Shown one piece after another: positions 48,986 through 59,616 of a stretch of 64,000 nucleotides of DNA (its first letter is position 1; the number at the start of each line of letters is the position of its first letter). Under the pieces are notes generated by a model, which was given only the letters and a program-made list of their open reading frames with translations, was not told the DNA's origin and searched no databases. The stretch is taken from the NCBI GenBank assembly GCA_028622995.1, contig JAJQJQ010000041.1:1674001-1738000 (forward strand). The letters are read 5' to 3'. The stretch comes from Panagrolaimus kolymaensis (lineage: Eukaryota; Nematoda; Chromadorea; Rhabditida; Panagrolaimidae). The translations under genes were made by a program, and so were the position numbers.

Positions 48986-49375
48986 TTAATTTTTTTTAAG
49001 GGCGAAGTCCAAAGCTGTTTCATAATTTTCGTAATCACCCATTTTCAAATTGAAATAAAAACTTGAATTCTCGTCTGCATTCTTTCTACAGAATTCAGAA
49101 AAAAGTGAAATATCAATATTTTCTTCAACGTGATAAATATCTAACGAAAAATCATAAAATTTTGAGTTGAATTCCAAGTTAATTAAGTTTGCCAAAGTTT
49201 GTGTGGTATAAATTTCGTTTGCATTTATGTAATCGGTATATTTAACTTTTGGAACATATGAAAGAATTTTATCAAATGAAACCAAAATGCCATCTGGGTC
49301 GTAAACGTTAAGAGCGTTAAAGTCACCGTTTGCGAGCAAGCTTGCAAAATTTATCTGAAGCTTTTCTTTTATCAT
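48986..49375 (-). CDS. Hypothetical 129-residue protein, F-box-family C-terminus-like
   Basis: An uninterrupted frame starts MIKEKLQINFASLLANGDFN. Its pattern (LSYVPKVKYTDYINANEIY, LFSEFCRKNADENSSFYFNL, ENYETALDFALKKN) resembles the C-terminal recognition region of nematode F-box/FTH-type proteins, in which one segment defines a residue group and the next ends in a short charged helix. No F-box is seen upstream. It may be a truncated gene, the last exon of one, or a pseudogene. Composition supports it as once coding. Confidence 0.4.
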   Translation of the reverse strand: MIKEKLQINFASLLANGDFNALNVYDPDGILVSFDKILSYVPKVKYTDYINANEIYTTQTLANLINLEFNSKFYDFSLDIYHVEENIDISLFSEFCRKNADENSSFYFNLKMGDYENYETALDFALKKN

Positions 49376-50031
49376 GCTCGCCTTTTATTGACTTTTTGAG
49401 TATGCAAAATTAACATAAATCATTCAATTACGAATTTGAAAGAAAATTTTGATTTCATTCATATTTATGCAAATTTTTTCATTTATATTTCTTTTTTCCC
49501 ATAAAGCATTTCCAAGTGAAGAAATGACGAAAAAACGAACAATGAAAATTACTGGGTAGGAAAGCATTGAGAATAGGGTGAAAAGGCTAAAAATGGCTTC
49601 AATCAGTTTCATTCAACCATAGCTAACGTAATGGTATACTTCGTTTACACAAAATTTCACCAACAAAACAATAATCCTCAACAATTTCAGCCAATGATTT
49701 GTAATGCTATGTGTAAAATTGGTTGTGAATGTCTTCCAAGGTTTTATCTCAATTCGAATAATTAATGTGTTTTACTGATTCACTGTTAAGACTGAACAAA
49801 GGGCACACATGTATGGTAGCATTGCATGGAATACTTTCTTAGAGTGCAGAAAAATTATCACTAAATAACTCAACTTTAGTTCCCCTGAATACAACGTGAA
49901 GAAATACAAAAATAAGATGCATAAAATAATAACAATAGGTTTATTAAAAACAACATTGTAAAAATTCAATTGAACAAACACAAAAGAAAAATCAAACAAT
50001 AAGTAAAAAACAATACAAACAAAGCATGGAC
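49376..50031. other. Intergenic region downstream of GTPase 1
   Basis: Short hydrophobic open frames occur on the minus strand (about 49612-49424 and 49999-49772) but have no motifs or splice context. Nothing else was seen. Confidence 0.4.
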
Positions 50032-52047
50032 TTATAAAGTGAACATATCACTAACAGTTCCAATAAGTTTTCGCCACATTTTGGTTTGAGGTCGAGGATT
50101 TGAAGCTTGATCATTGTAGTTACGGTCATCATATTCTTTAACAAAAGCCAAAGCATAGCTAATATCTTTACCATAATGTTTGAGAGCAATAAGTTGACGA
50201 ACAAGAACACTGATATCATGAGCGGAGATAGCACCATCAATTTCGATGTTTTCAAAACCTTCAGTGAGGATGGCTTTTTCTTCAAGATATTCTTTCTTCA
50301 TATGACAAAGGCTTCTGTAGTATTCAATGTTGCAACCATCTTTCTAAAACAAAAAATTCATATAAGAGATAAAGTTTAAAAAAAAATACAAACCTTCTTT
50401 TCTTCGATGTCGATAAGAGTGTCCAAATAACAAGATGTGACATCATTATAAGGGAGAATTGAAGAAGCTTTCAAATATGCTGCAAACTTTGCGCAAGCTT
50501 TGATGATGACTTCACGTTCTTGGATAATTTCTTCTCGAAATATGTCAGCTTCAGCAATTTGTTGAACAATATCCTTTCTATTTTCTAAAAAACCAGAGAG
50601 ATGAATAAAGCGTAAAAACAGTTAAAAAAAACTCACTTTGAACATATTCAATTTCACTTCCAATAGTTTTATCTTCTTTAAGTTCAGTTTCTTGAACATT
50701 GTAAAAGGTTCGGTATGTCTTTCCTTTCTTGAAGTCACCTTTGCAATCAAGACAATAGTATTTACCATTTCTCTTGGAACATTCTTTCGCTCGCCAAATT
50801 TTCAGAGGATTTTGACTAGCTACTTCAGGATCAGCAGTGATATAAGGAAGTCGAGCATCATCATAATAAGCTTCCAAAGTAGCACAATTCTTGCAAAAGA
50901 CCATCTTCTTGCTTTCCAAACGATATCTAACAATGGTAATTGGACGAAGCAAAACCTTCTTAAGTTCTTCTTCTTCTCCATTGAAGTATGTAAGAAGAGA
51001 TTCACGTTCCTTGATCTTCTCCAAAGTTTGTTGAACAGAAGCAGAGATCATTGTCATTGGACCAACAAGTCGAAGGATGATGCTGCGAGTGTAATTGAGA
51101 ACTGCAGTAGATTGTGGATTATGAGGTTTAACATGGAGAGCGTGTTCGATAAGACGGAAGAGTTCATCACGTGATACATCGAAGCACTTTGCAACAGCCT
51201 TCTTTCGTTCTTTGTTAAGAAGATTCTTGTCCTAAAAAAGTAAAATTAGATATATATAAAAAGATTATAATAACCTACCGTAACATTCATAATGCAAAGT
51301 TCACGATAAGAAACATTGTCAAAAGCGAACATGGTTTTTGCCTTCAATGGCATATCGATGCCTTGTTGTTCTTTAATATTTTTTAAAAGCATCTTGAGTG
51401 GAGTAAAAGTATCACCAACCTAAAAATCAGAATTTACTATAGTTAAACAAAATAAAGAAACCTACTTTGAATCCACATTCGGCTGATTTAGTGAAGGCGA
51501 AGACCATGTTATCAGCAGCACTTCGATGAAATTGCATGATCAATTCTTGGAAACAAAAGGTGAAAGCAGGAGTCAATCGAGATTGATTAGGCGCCATAAG
51601 GAAGACGATCAAGTTCAAGTGAGTCAAATCGCTGATGAAATCGACGATTTCTTGCATATTCTTTTTGTCTTGAATGATGCCATCTGTATCACTGATGCCA
51701 GGAGTATCGATGAAGCGAACAACACGGCCTTTATATTCAAAAACATGAGCTTTGGGTTTCATCGTTCGAGATTTTCCTGGTTCCATACTCTCATTTTCAT
51801 CATTTCCAATCTTGATTAATTGATGTTCGATTTCGATTTCATCGTCGTCATCTTTTGTTTCTTGTGGAGGTGGATTGTAAGTGAAATCAGTTGGGATCAA
51901 GTTTACCAAAGGAGATTTCGACGCCTTTTTGAAGTTGTCATATTTGAGATATGTTGCGACGGCGTTGATCCAAGTTGATTTTCCAATACCAGTTTCTCCA
52001 ACGATCAGGATGTTAACATCCTTAACTTTGATTTCACCAAGTGACAT
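50032..52047 (-). CDS. AIG1-like GTPase with embedded zinc ribbon, copy 1
   Basis: Five exons (52047-51466, 51419-51279, 51231-50637, 50584-50394, 50343-50032) join in frame to 606 residues. The N-terminal G domain has P-loop GETGIGKSTW (residues ~17-26), switch-2 DTPGISDT, a hydrophobic NLIVFLMAPNQSRLTPAF and FAFTKSAECG at the G4 position, which lacks the usual Asp. The C-terminal half is helical, with two CxxC pairs (VFCKNCATL and YYCLDCKGD) about 40-50 residues apart, a likely zinc ribbon, then more helix. The G domain resembles the AIG1/IMAP-septin branch of TRAFAC GTPases. An acceptor (TTTTCAG) lies 9 nt before the ATG. Function is unknown; innate-immune or membrane-scaffold roles are inference. 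Confidence 0.8.
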
Positions 52048-52876
52048 TATTGAAGCCTGAAAATATAAAGATAATTAGCAATGCTTCAAAGAAAATAATA
52101 GCAGAAACACACGATAAATAATGATGGAATAACAAAATTGAGATGGATAGCTAAAAAATGCAAAACATGCTTGCAAGAAAAAATGAATGAATCTTTTCAA
52201 ACATCCTCAAAAAGAGGATCGTATACTTTCGCGGAAAAAAGTTTTGCGCGATGAGAGTTGATGGTGTTTAAAGAATCCTTTCAAGCCTAATTGCTTTGCC
52301 TTTTTATTTGGTTGCTCAAACATAACTCTTTTTTAATTATCAAAAAGTTTTTTGATTGCAAACCCAAATTTCCATATTTTTCTTTGCAATTCGTTTCCAT
52401 TTTTTACTCTTAGTCTTTTGACTACTTTTCGATGGTAATAATGGAACAAGAACTATTGTAACTGTATCGTTTACTATTAAAAAATGCAACTGAAATCTTT
52501 TTTACTCCGTTTTACATAGGTTCTAAACAAAGCAACGTGCTTTGCCTTTCATAAGACAAGATTGTAAGGAAATATGATGCTTTAGAAAGCTGTAAAATGT
52601 GCTAAAACTAAAAAATTTTCTCGTAAATCCAAAAGCCAATATTATTCTGCTGTATCTTTTTATTGCATGAATCCTCTCATATTAGCGGCCAAAAGTGTTT
52701 AATAGTCTTTAATCAAACTTGGGTATTGAGATAATTATAGCTGTTAACACATGAAAGCTACATATATGCAAAATGATAAACGACAAAAGAAGAAAACAAA
52801 GTTTTAAAAAATTTATCAAACAAAAAAACAAAACACAAATTGAAGAAAAACAAACAACAAATTAAAGCATTGTAGC
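52048..52876. other. Spacer between the tandem GTPase genes
   Basis: About 830 bp with no exon. It probably contains the promoter of GTPase copy 1, so the two copies are unlikely to be one operon. Confidence 0.45.
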
Positions 52877-54929
52877 TTATAATTTCAACCAGCTTCCAAT
52901 AGTTCGCCACCATGTTTTAGTTTTAGGTGGTTCAATAAGAGAAAGTTCAGGAGAAGGATTAACAAGTTCTTCAAGAATGGCGCGATCCACATCAACTTTA
53001 ACAAAATTCAAAGCAGCATCGATATCCTTTCCATAATGCTTGAGGACAACTAATTCTTCAACAAGATCGGTGATATCAGCAGGAGTAATGTTGCCAGCAT
53101 TTTCGATTTTATCAATATTTTGACTGAGAACAGCTTTTTCTTCAAGATATTCTTTCTTCATTTGGCAAAGATTATTGTAGCGATCAGATTCAAAACCATC
53201 TTTCTAAAGAATAAAACATTATAATAAACAAAGATGATAATGAAAAACCAACCTTTTTAAGTTGAACATCGATGAGGGTATCCAAATAGCGTGCTGTAAC
53301 ATCGTTGAAGGGAAGAATGGAAGAAGACTTTAAATATGCAGCAAACTTAGCGCAACCTTTGACGATGATTTCACGTTCGTGCATAATTTCATCACGGAAT
53401 TTGTGTTCCTCAGCAATCTTTTCGGCAATACTTTGTTGGCTTTCTAAAAAAATAATCCAAGTTTAAAAAAGAAAATAAAAGAACAATATTAAACTCACTG
53501 TGAACATTTACAAGTTGACTTTCAATAGTTTTATCTTTTTCATATTCAACATCCTCGAAGTTGGAGAAAAACTTGACAACGGTTCCTTTATTATAATCAT
53601 CACCACATGTTTCACAATACCATGAACCATCTTTTTTTTGAAGACATAATTCCATTTCCCATATTTCAATTGGATCATTATCAGCCATTTCAGGATCAGC
53701 TTCAATAAAAGGAATTCGTTTATCGCCTGTGTATTTCTTAAGTGTGGAGCAATTCTTGCAAAAAACTTTTTCTTTTCTTTCCATGCGATATCTGACGACA
53801 GTAATTGAGTTCCAAAGAATCTTTCGAAGTTCACTTTCGTTTCCACGATATTGAGCAAGAAGAGCTTCACGTGCTTTGATCTTTTCCAAAGTTTGTTGAA
53901 CAGAAAGTGAGATCATTGTCATTGGTCCAACAATTCGAAGAATGATATTTCGGGTATAGTTGAGAGTTGCAGTGGAATGAGGATCATGTGGTTTTACAGA
54001 AAGAGCATGTTTGAGAAGCTTGAAGAATTCCTCACGTGACACTTTGAAACTTTCTTTTGCGCTTTTGATGTCCTTCTTGCTAACCAAATTTTCACCATTT
54101 TTGACCTAAAATGCAATTTGAACATATGAGTAAGAATAAAATTTATAACAACTTACTTTGAGGCTCAAGATGCAGAGGTGTCGATAGGAGACATTGTCAA
54201 AAGCATAGGTAGTCTTCTTATTCAAAGGCAAATTAATGCCCTGTTGATCTTTGATATTCTTCAAAAGAACTTTAAGAGGAACAAGAGTTTCACCAGCCTA
54301 AAAAATGAGATTATAATAACTATTACAAAACAGAAATAACTTACTTTAAATCCACATTTAGCTGACTTTGTAAAAGCGAAAACGATGTTTTGAGCAGCAT
54401 CTCGATGGAATTGAGTGATCAATTCTTGAAAACAGAAAATGAAAGCAGGAGTAAGGCGAGCTTGATCAGGTGCCAAAAGGAAGACAATCAAATTCAAGTG
54501 AGACAATTCGCTGATGAAGTTGACAATTTCTTGCATGTTCTTCTTATCTTGATCGATTCCATTTGTGTCGCTAATTCCAGGAGTGTCGATGATACGAACA
54601 ACGCGATCTTTATAATCAAAAAGATGAGCTTTCGGTTTGATTGTTCGAGACGTTCCAGCTTCAGTGTTCTCATTTTCATCTCCTCCAATTTTGATATATT
54701 GAGGTTCGATTTCGGCTTCATCGTCTTCTTTCTTTGATGGCGAACTTGGTTGATGAGTAAAATCTGTCGGAATCAAATTGACCAAAGGAGATTTTGAAGC
54801 TTTTTTGAATTTATCATATTTGAGATATGTAGCGATGGCGTTGATCCATGTTGATTTTCCAATACCAGTTTCACCAATGATGAGGATATTGATATCCTTG
54901 GGTTTAGTTTTATCAAGTTGATCAGACAT
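52877..54929 (-). CDS. AIG1-like GTPase with embedded zinc ribbon, copy 2
   Basis: Five exons (54929-54345, 54297-54157, 54105-53499, 53443-53253, 53203-52877) join in frame to 616 residues. Exons 2 and 4 have exactly the same lengths as in copy 1 (141 and 191 nt), so this is a tandem duplicate. Motifs: P-loop GETGIGKSTW, DTPGISDT, VFLLAPDQARLTPAF and FAFTKSAKCG, again without the G4 Asp. The CxxC pairs are VFCKNCSTL and WYCETCGDD. The most variable parts are the acidic insert after DFTHQPSS, the linker between the CxxC pairs and the C-terminus. An acceptor (AATTTTTAG) lies about 9 nt before the ATG. Confidence 0.8.
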
Positions 54930-55639
54930 TTTGTTGCCTAAAAATTATAATATTATTAGCAAGGTGATAAGAAAATAAAACACGCAGCAATAAAACGAGA
55001 AGAAATTGTCTTTCATTCATTTTTTTGAAATCAAAAGAAGAGCTTTAACGAAAGATTTGGAATTGCTACCGTAAGCATAATGTATTTTTCGCTTTGGAAC
55101 TTAGCACACTTCAAAGAGTGTTTGGATGCAATGCATCTCCAGCTTTTTTTGCTATGACTTTTCTTTACTATTTTTTGAGATTTTTACAAAGCTAAGAAAG
55201 TGGGTAATAGTAAACGAATTGCTTTTCTTCGATGCTTTAATAAAACTTTTTTACGCTACTTTTTCACATTCATGTGTTGTTTGATTAATAGAAAATTTGG
55301 ATTCAAAAAGCTCATGAAAATCCTTATTATCCTGATTTTTTTTGTTTGTTGTTGTGATAAGCACTTTTTTTAAATTCATATTATTGGATTCTTTAATTAT
55401 TTATCCATCCATCGTTTGATTTTCCTGCGTTCGCCACCTTTTTTTTCAAATCCGCGCCTATTTAATGGTTATTTGCTATGTAATGACAATGGAGCGAAAG
55501 ATTTTCTTCTCTCTTCATTTTTAGCCTATTTGCGAACTTCTTTTTCGAGTTTTTCATGATTTACTTCTTTCCATTTTTCGTGTTCATCATCGCAATAAAT
55601 TTTTTATTCAATTTTACAAGTTCAATTTTAGTTTAAAAT
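54930..55639. other. Divergent promoter region between GTPase copy 2 and ZnF-UBP gene
   Basis: The flanking genes run outward. No exon was seen. CAATTTTAG at 55621-55629, about 10 nt before the ZnF-UBP ATG, is a candidate trans-splice acceptor. Confidence 0.45.
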
Positions 55640-56115
55640 ATGGCTGAAAATACCAATGCTCCTTCAATTGATGTTGATGAATCATCAAATGAAAACGACA
55701 TCGGTGCATATGAAGTCGTTCCGCTTACAACCTGCCCTCATTTGGATACAGTCAAAGATTTTGCTATGTTTGGTTTTGGTGTCAATCAAGAATGTCCTGA
55801 ATGTGAATCAGAAGAAGATAAAATGAAGAAGGAAAATTGGATTTGTTTAACCTGTCATGCAGTAAGTACCTTTATCGTTTACATTTGACTATTAACCAAC
55901 TTCTTGTTTTTCAGGTTAACTGTAGTCGTTATGTTCGTAATCATGCTATTGAACACTTCAATCTTAATCCTGATCATTGTATGGCTCTTTCAACTGTTGA
56001 TCTGTCTGTCTGGTGTTATGCATGTGAACATTATGTCCACAACGAAAAGCTTCTTCATGCGAAGAACGAACTTCATATGATCAAATTTGATGTTCCAACT
56101 CCTGATTTCCAATAA
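55640..56115 (+). CDS. Stand-alone ZnF-UBP (HDAC6-type BUZ) protein
   Basis: Two exons (55640-55861, 55915-56115) join in frame to 140 residues. After ~30 acidic/polar residues the whole protein is one UBP zinc finger: CPHLD, ECPECESEEDK, ENWICLTCHAVNCSRYV, HAIEHF, HCMALSTVDLSVWCYACEHY and LHAKNELHMIKF. The WxCLxC, RYxxxHxxxH and DLSxWCYxC pattern is closest to the C-terminal finger of HDAC6, which binds free ubiquitin C-termini. No deacetylase or protease domain is attached. The likely role is sensing or ferrying unanchored ubiquitin; this is inference. Confidence 0.9.
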
Positions 56116-56557
56116 TTTATTGTATGTAATATGTTTTCATGTTCTTATTTATTATTCATGTTTTTTTGTTCATTTTAATAAATCTTTTTTTACTGCTTTT
56201 TGACTGTTTTTCTATTGTGTGATGAGAGGAAAAAGAGATTGTGGATTATTAGTTTTTGACAGACTGATATGATTAACTTTTTTCACCACTTTTACCAGCA
56301 TCTCTTCTTTTATCTGGTGAATCACAGAAGTTTATGAAACTTGGAATCCCTATTTCAAGTAGCTTTTCTTAATTGAAATGTGACTTTTTAAAATAGTAAA
56401 GTGAATTTTCATTCACCCCGCAATGCTATGCTTACTCTACCAGCGTACTTTAATGTTAACACAAGTAAACAAATGCATATTACAACTGCTTATTTTTCGA
56501 TATCTTTCCAAAGACTCGATTTTTTAAAAGCAACTAATGCAAAAAAGCTTCAAAATT
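56116..56557. other. 3' flank of ZnF-UBP gene
   Basis: AATAAA near 56177 should polyadenylate the ZnF-UBP transcript. No other feature was seen. Confidence 0.5.
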
Positions 56558-57000
56558 TATCCCATTCATTTTCCAATTTTTCTTTTTCTTATGAGCAATC
56601 ATATGCTTCTTGAATTCACAAAGTATGTATTTAGATTGATCGATGAAAATATTTCATAACTTTAGAATTTTCAGTAATATTTTCCAAAGTTAAAGATTCC
56701 GTTGTTAAATGTCTCAGTGGTCGATTAATTTCTTTCAAAACTAAATCATTAGATGGAGATCCATTTTTTATTAGAAAATATTTTCTGTCTGATTTTTTTT
56801 GAATGTGTGAAAAAAGTTTTGTCGTTGAATTTGTGGAGCGCTAAACTTACTAAATAATGAAAGAAAACCCATACAAAAAAAACAGTCGCTTTTATTTTAT
56901 TGGAGATACATATATGTGTTGACTTTCAAGGGACGCCATTAAGATTAAAAACAGAAGTTGCGGTTGTTGAAGAAGGAAATAAGAATTATCTTCAAAAATA
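56558..57000 (-). pseudogene. Deleted copy of F-box gene 2
   Basis: On the minus strand, 56558-56612 matches the last exon of F-box gene 2 (TCCCATTCA, then GCAATCATATGCTTCTTGA, compare 59688-59732). Immediately beyond, 56637-56780 matches its first exon (CGATGAAAATATTTCATAAC, TTAAAGATTCCGTTGTTAAA, compare 60500-60625). The middle exons and introns are missing. The flank at 56895-57000 (GGAGATACATATATGTGTTG onward) matches 62265-62350, beyond the 5' end of gene 2. It therefore derives from a larger duplication reduced by deletions. Confidence 0.75.
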
Positions 57001-57107
57001 CTACAAATAATTTTATTGAGGAGTTATAATTTGATGAGACACATGGGTTTCAATATTTTTTTAAACTAAAAATAATTTTAAAAAAATTGGAACAAAAAAA
57101 TGGGTGA

Positions 57108-57205
57108 CGTGACGAGGTAGTGGGCCTAATAAGCAGATGGGTATTGAACCTCTCTCTTTCAAGTGATTGTTCAACCCCACTGCTTCACGCCACCACTAAA
57201 AGAAA
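57108..57205 (-). mobile_element. tRNA-derived SINE-like relic
   Basis: On the minus strand GGTTCAATACC (57150-57140) is a perfect Pol III B box, preceded at tRNA-like spacing by TGGCGTGAAGCAGTGG, which resembles an A box. Stems fold poorly and no termini or duplication are visible, so it is a relic of a SINE or tRNA pseudogene. Confidence 0.4.
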
Positions 57206-57614
57206 GAATGAGAAATGTGATGAAAATAAAAATGAAAGCATTCTTTTGTATATTTTTTTGTTCTCAAGCGTTTTACTTTCTTTCATATTTTTTCGAGGTC
57301 TTTTTTCTTGCCTCTACATAGGCTTATAGCTAGGCTGTTTGGCAATATTTAAAAAAAAAATTAACTTTAACTTGTCCCATCTAAATTGAAACTTTTTTTT
57401 TAAAAATGAAATTTTTTTTATTTTTCTCGAAGATACACTCGTGCTCTTTTTTTTTGTTGCAAAATGCCATTGTTAGTAACAAAATAACTTAATGCATTAT
57501 TTGCACTGCTCTTTATTCAGTCTTTTTTTTAGAAAGAATTTATTTTAATAAATTTTATCATAATACCACTTTTTAAAAATCTATATAAATATCTACCCTT
57601 ATAAATTGAATTGA

Positions 57615-57860
57615 CTATGTTTGTTTGTCTGTTTGTCTGTGGGTTGTTCCCTGTTTTTTTGAAATGTGATTGTACAGTCCGATGTAGTTTTGTATGCTGA
57701 TTCCGAAAATGTGGGTCTCGAGCGTCGGCTAAAGAGATATGTATATGATATTGAGGTTTGAAAATTTGCATATTTGCATAATGAAAAAAGTTTTAACGCG
57801 AATGTTTCTCTTTGTGTTTGATGAAAGAGAAAAAGCGCGCTATTTTTCGTTTTCTTTTTG
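57615..57860 (+). repeat. Direct repeat unit A
   Basis: It shares with unit B the TGTCTGT tracts, GCTGATTCCGAA-ATGTG, TTTGCATAAT and a perfect block CGAATGTTTCTCTTTGTGTT extended to GATGAAAG. Unit spacing is about 720 bp. Confidence 0.8.
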
Positions 57861-58128
57861 AAGAAGATTTCGTTGCTTGATTTTTTTTATTGTGGTTTTT
57901 GAAAAAATGCTTATTTGGTGGATTTGGTGGTTGTGCAGAGATGCATGTATGTGTGGATTTGTTGGAGGGTGTTTAAGGAAAATGATTTTTTAAATGAGGA
58001 TTGATAGGATGGACTTTAAGAAAGTTTAATGAAATTATTAAAATGAGAAATTGGAAAATGTAACTCTGGGCAATGAGGGTGACCACGAGGTGCTATAAAG
58101 AAGCTGTAAATGAGGGACATGTAAGTTG

Positions 58129-58301
58129 AGGCCCGAAGGGCCTGTGTTGCTAAATCGCAGTAATGGAATTGAATTTGAAAGGGTGTAAGTGTGGAATGGA
58201 ATATGGAAGACGAGATGAGGGCCTGAAGGGCCCGATGTTTAAATGTAAAATTGTAAAATTGAATAAATGTAAAGTGCGGGGACTGCCGTTAGGCAGGCCC
58301 C
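58129..58301. repeat. Three clustered GC-rich hairpins
   Basis: AGGCCCGAAGGGCCT (58129-58143), AGGGCCTGAAGGGCCC (58218-58233) and GGGGACTGCC-GTTA-GGCAGGCCCC (58278-58301) can each form a stable stem with a 3-5-nt loop. Similar ones lie at 58961, 59110 and 59569. Confidence 0.85.
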
Positions 58302-58334
58302 TTCATATATCTTGTCTACCTATGTAAAGTGAGA

Positions 58335-58580
58335 ATGTATGTCTGTCTGTTTGTTTGTCTGTCAATGTGGTGTCCCCTAGCAAATTGAAATGTGTCTAGC
58401 ACCTCATATGCAGTTTTTTACGCTGATTCCGAATATGTGAATTTCATTCTTCGGAATCGAGATGGCCGATTCAGGACATGCGTTTTAAATTTGCATAATC
58501 GAAAAATTTCTCGACACGAATGTTTCTCTTTGTGTTTGATGAAAGGACGAAGCGTGGGATTTTTTGGAAACGTTAATTTT
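58335..58580 (+). repeat. Direct repeat unit B
   Basis: Homologous to unit A in the same orientation. It contains TGTCCCCTAGCAAATTG and opens a frame whose product includes YADSEYVNFILRNRDGRF. The identity of the shared blocks despite heavy divergence elsewhere suggests constraint or recent partial conversion. Confidence 0.8.
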
Positions 58581-59616
58581 CTTTTCGAGATGTTTTACTG
58601 TAATTTGGTAAGAATGAGAGCGGTTATGGTTGAAGAAGTAATTGCGCATGATGAAATGGTTTACCGGAAGGTGTTTAAAGAAATGCTCGATTTAAATAAT
58701 TTTTTGAAGTGAGGTGTAATAAAGTGTTATAGTGTTATTTCAAGATGTTTGGGAAATTTAAGAAAATTTTATTGCAACTAAGAATGTGTGGAAGTAGGTG
58801 AAGACGAAAATAGAGTAATGAAAATGGGCTTCAAAAGGATGGCGACGCATATCAGAATAATGAAATGCGAGACCGAAAAATCAAAATGTTCCCGGATTTA
58901 TAAAAATGTGATTTTGGAAATACAATAATTGATAATGGAAGCAATGAAAATGGATGGGATGGGGCCCGTAGGGCCCATTATTAATTTCGAAAAGGGAGTA
59001 ATTGTACGAAGGAATATGCTTGGAAGCAGAAAGGATAAACATGAAAGTGGAGCCAGAAGGCGCAAATCGGAACTCGCTGAAGTAATTGATGAGAAGTTAC
59101 GCTTGCGTTGGGGCGAAGCCCCCCTAGAAAGGTATTTAAATTTGATGTAAGCCACCCGAAGAATTATTTTAAGTAGTGTGACTTTAGTATTGAAATGGAA
59201 TGAAATGTTTATATGTAAAGGTATTTTAAAATGTTGATTTCAAACATGTGAAATTAAACTGAATTAGATTAAAAGGGTGGTTAAAATTTGCGCCTCATAT
59301 GGAATTTCATGTTTGCGCGTTTTAAAACGTTTGTCTAAAAAATCGTGTGTTTAAGCCCAGTTTCTGTCACAGTCACACGTTTACCATAAGAAATCCCCAT
59401 CTTCTTTACTACTCACACCAAATTAATCATAAAATATTATTTCTTAACCATCTCCCTTTTTTCATCCTTTTCTAAAACAAAAGAATTCCCTAACGTTATT
59501 TTTGTCAATGAAAAGTGTTATGTTTCTTATTCGAAAAGTGTTTATGTTTGTTAATAAAAAAGTTGTGAGGGACCACCGAAGGTGGGCCCCAATGCTCTTG
59601 TTTAATTTAAAAGCAA

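Larger units (their letters stand above)
57600..59600. mobile_element. Candidate unclassified repetitive element with GC-rich hairpins
   Basis: This block is less T-rich and more G-rich on the plus strand than its surroundings. It contains two diverged direct repeats (57615-57860 and 58335-58580), both opening with TGTTTGTCTGTC-type tracts, and six short GC-rich hairpins. It also contains open frames of unusual composition (58392-58712 and 58929-59150). GGGGCGAAGCCCC followed by CCTAG near 59110-59127 resembles a Helitron 3' terminus (hairpin then CTAG). No transposase or helicase is recognisable, so classification as a degenerate Helitron-like element is only a hypothesis. Confidence 0.4.

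Noticed and set aside
58929..59150. Stand-alone gene of 73 codons (starts MIMEAMKMDGMGPVGP)
   Set aside because: The frame runs through two of the GC-rich hairpins and appears to be part of the repetitive block rather than an independent gene.
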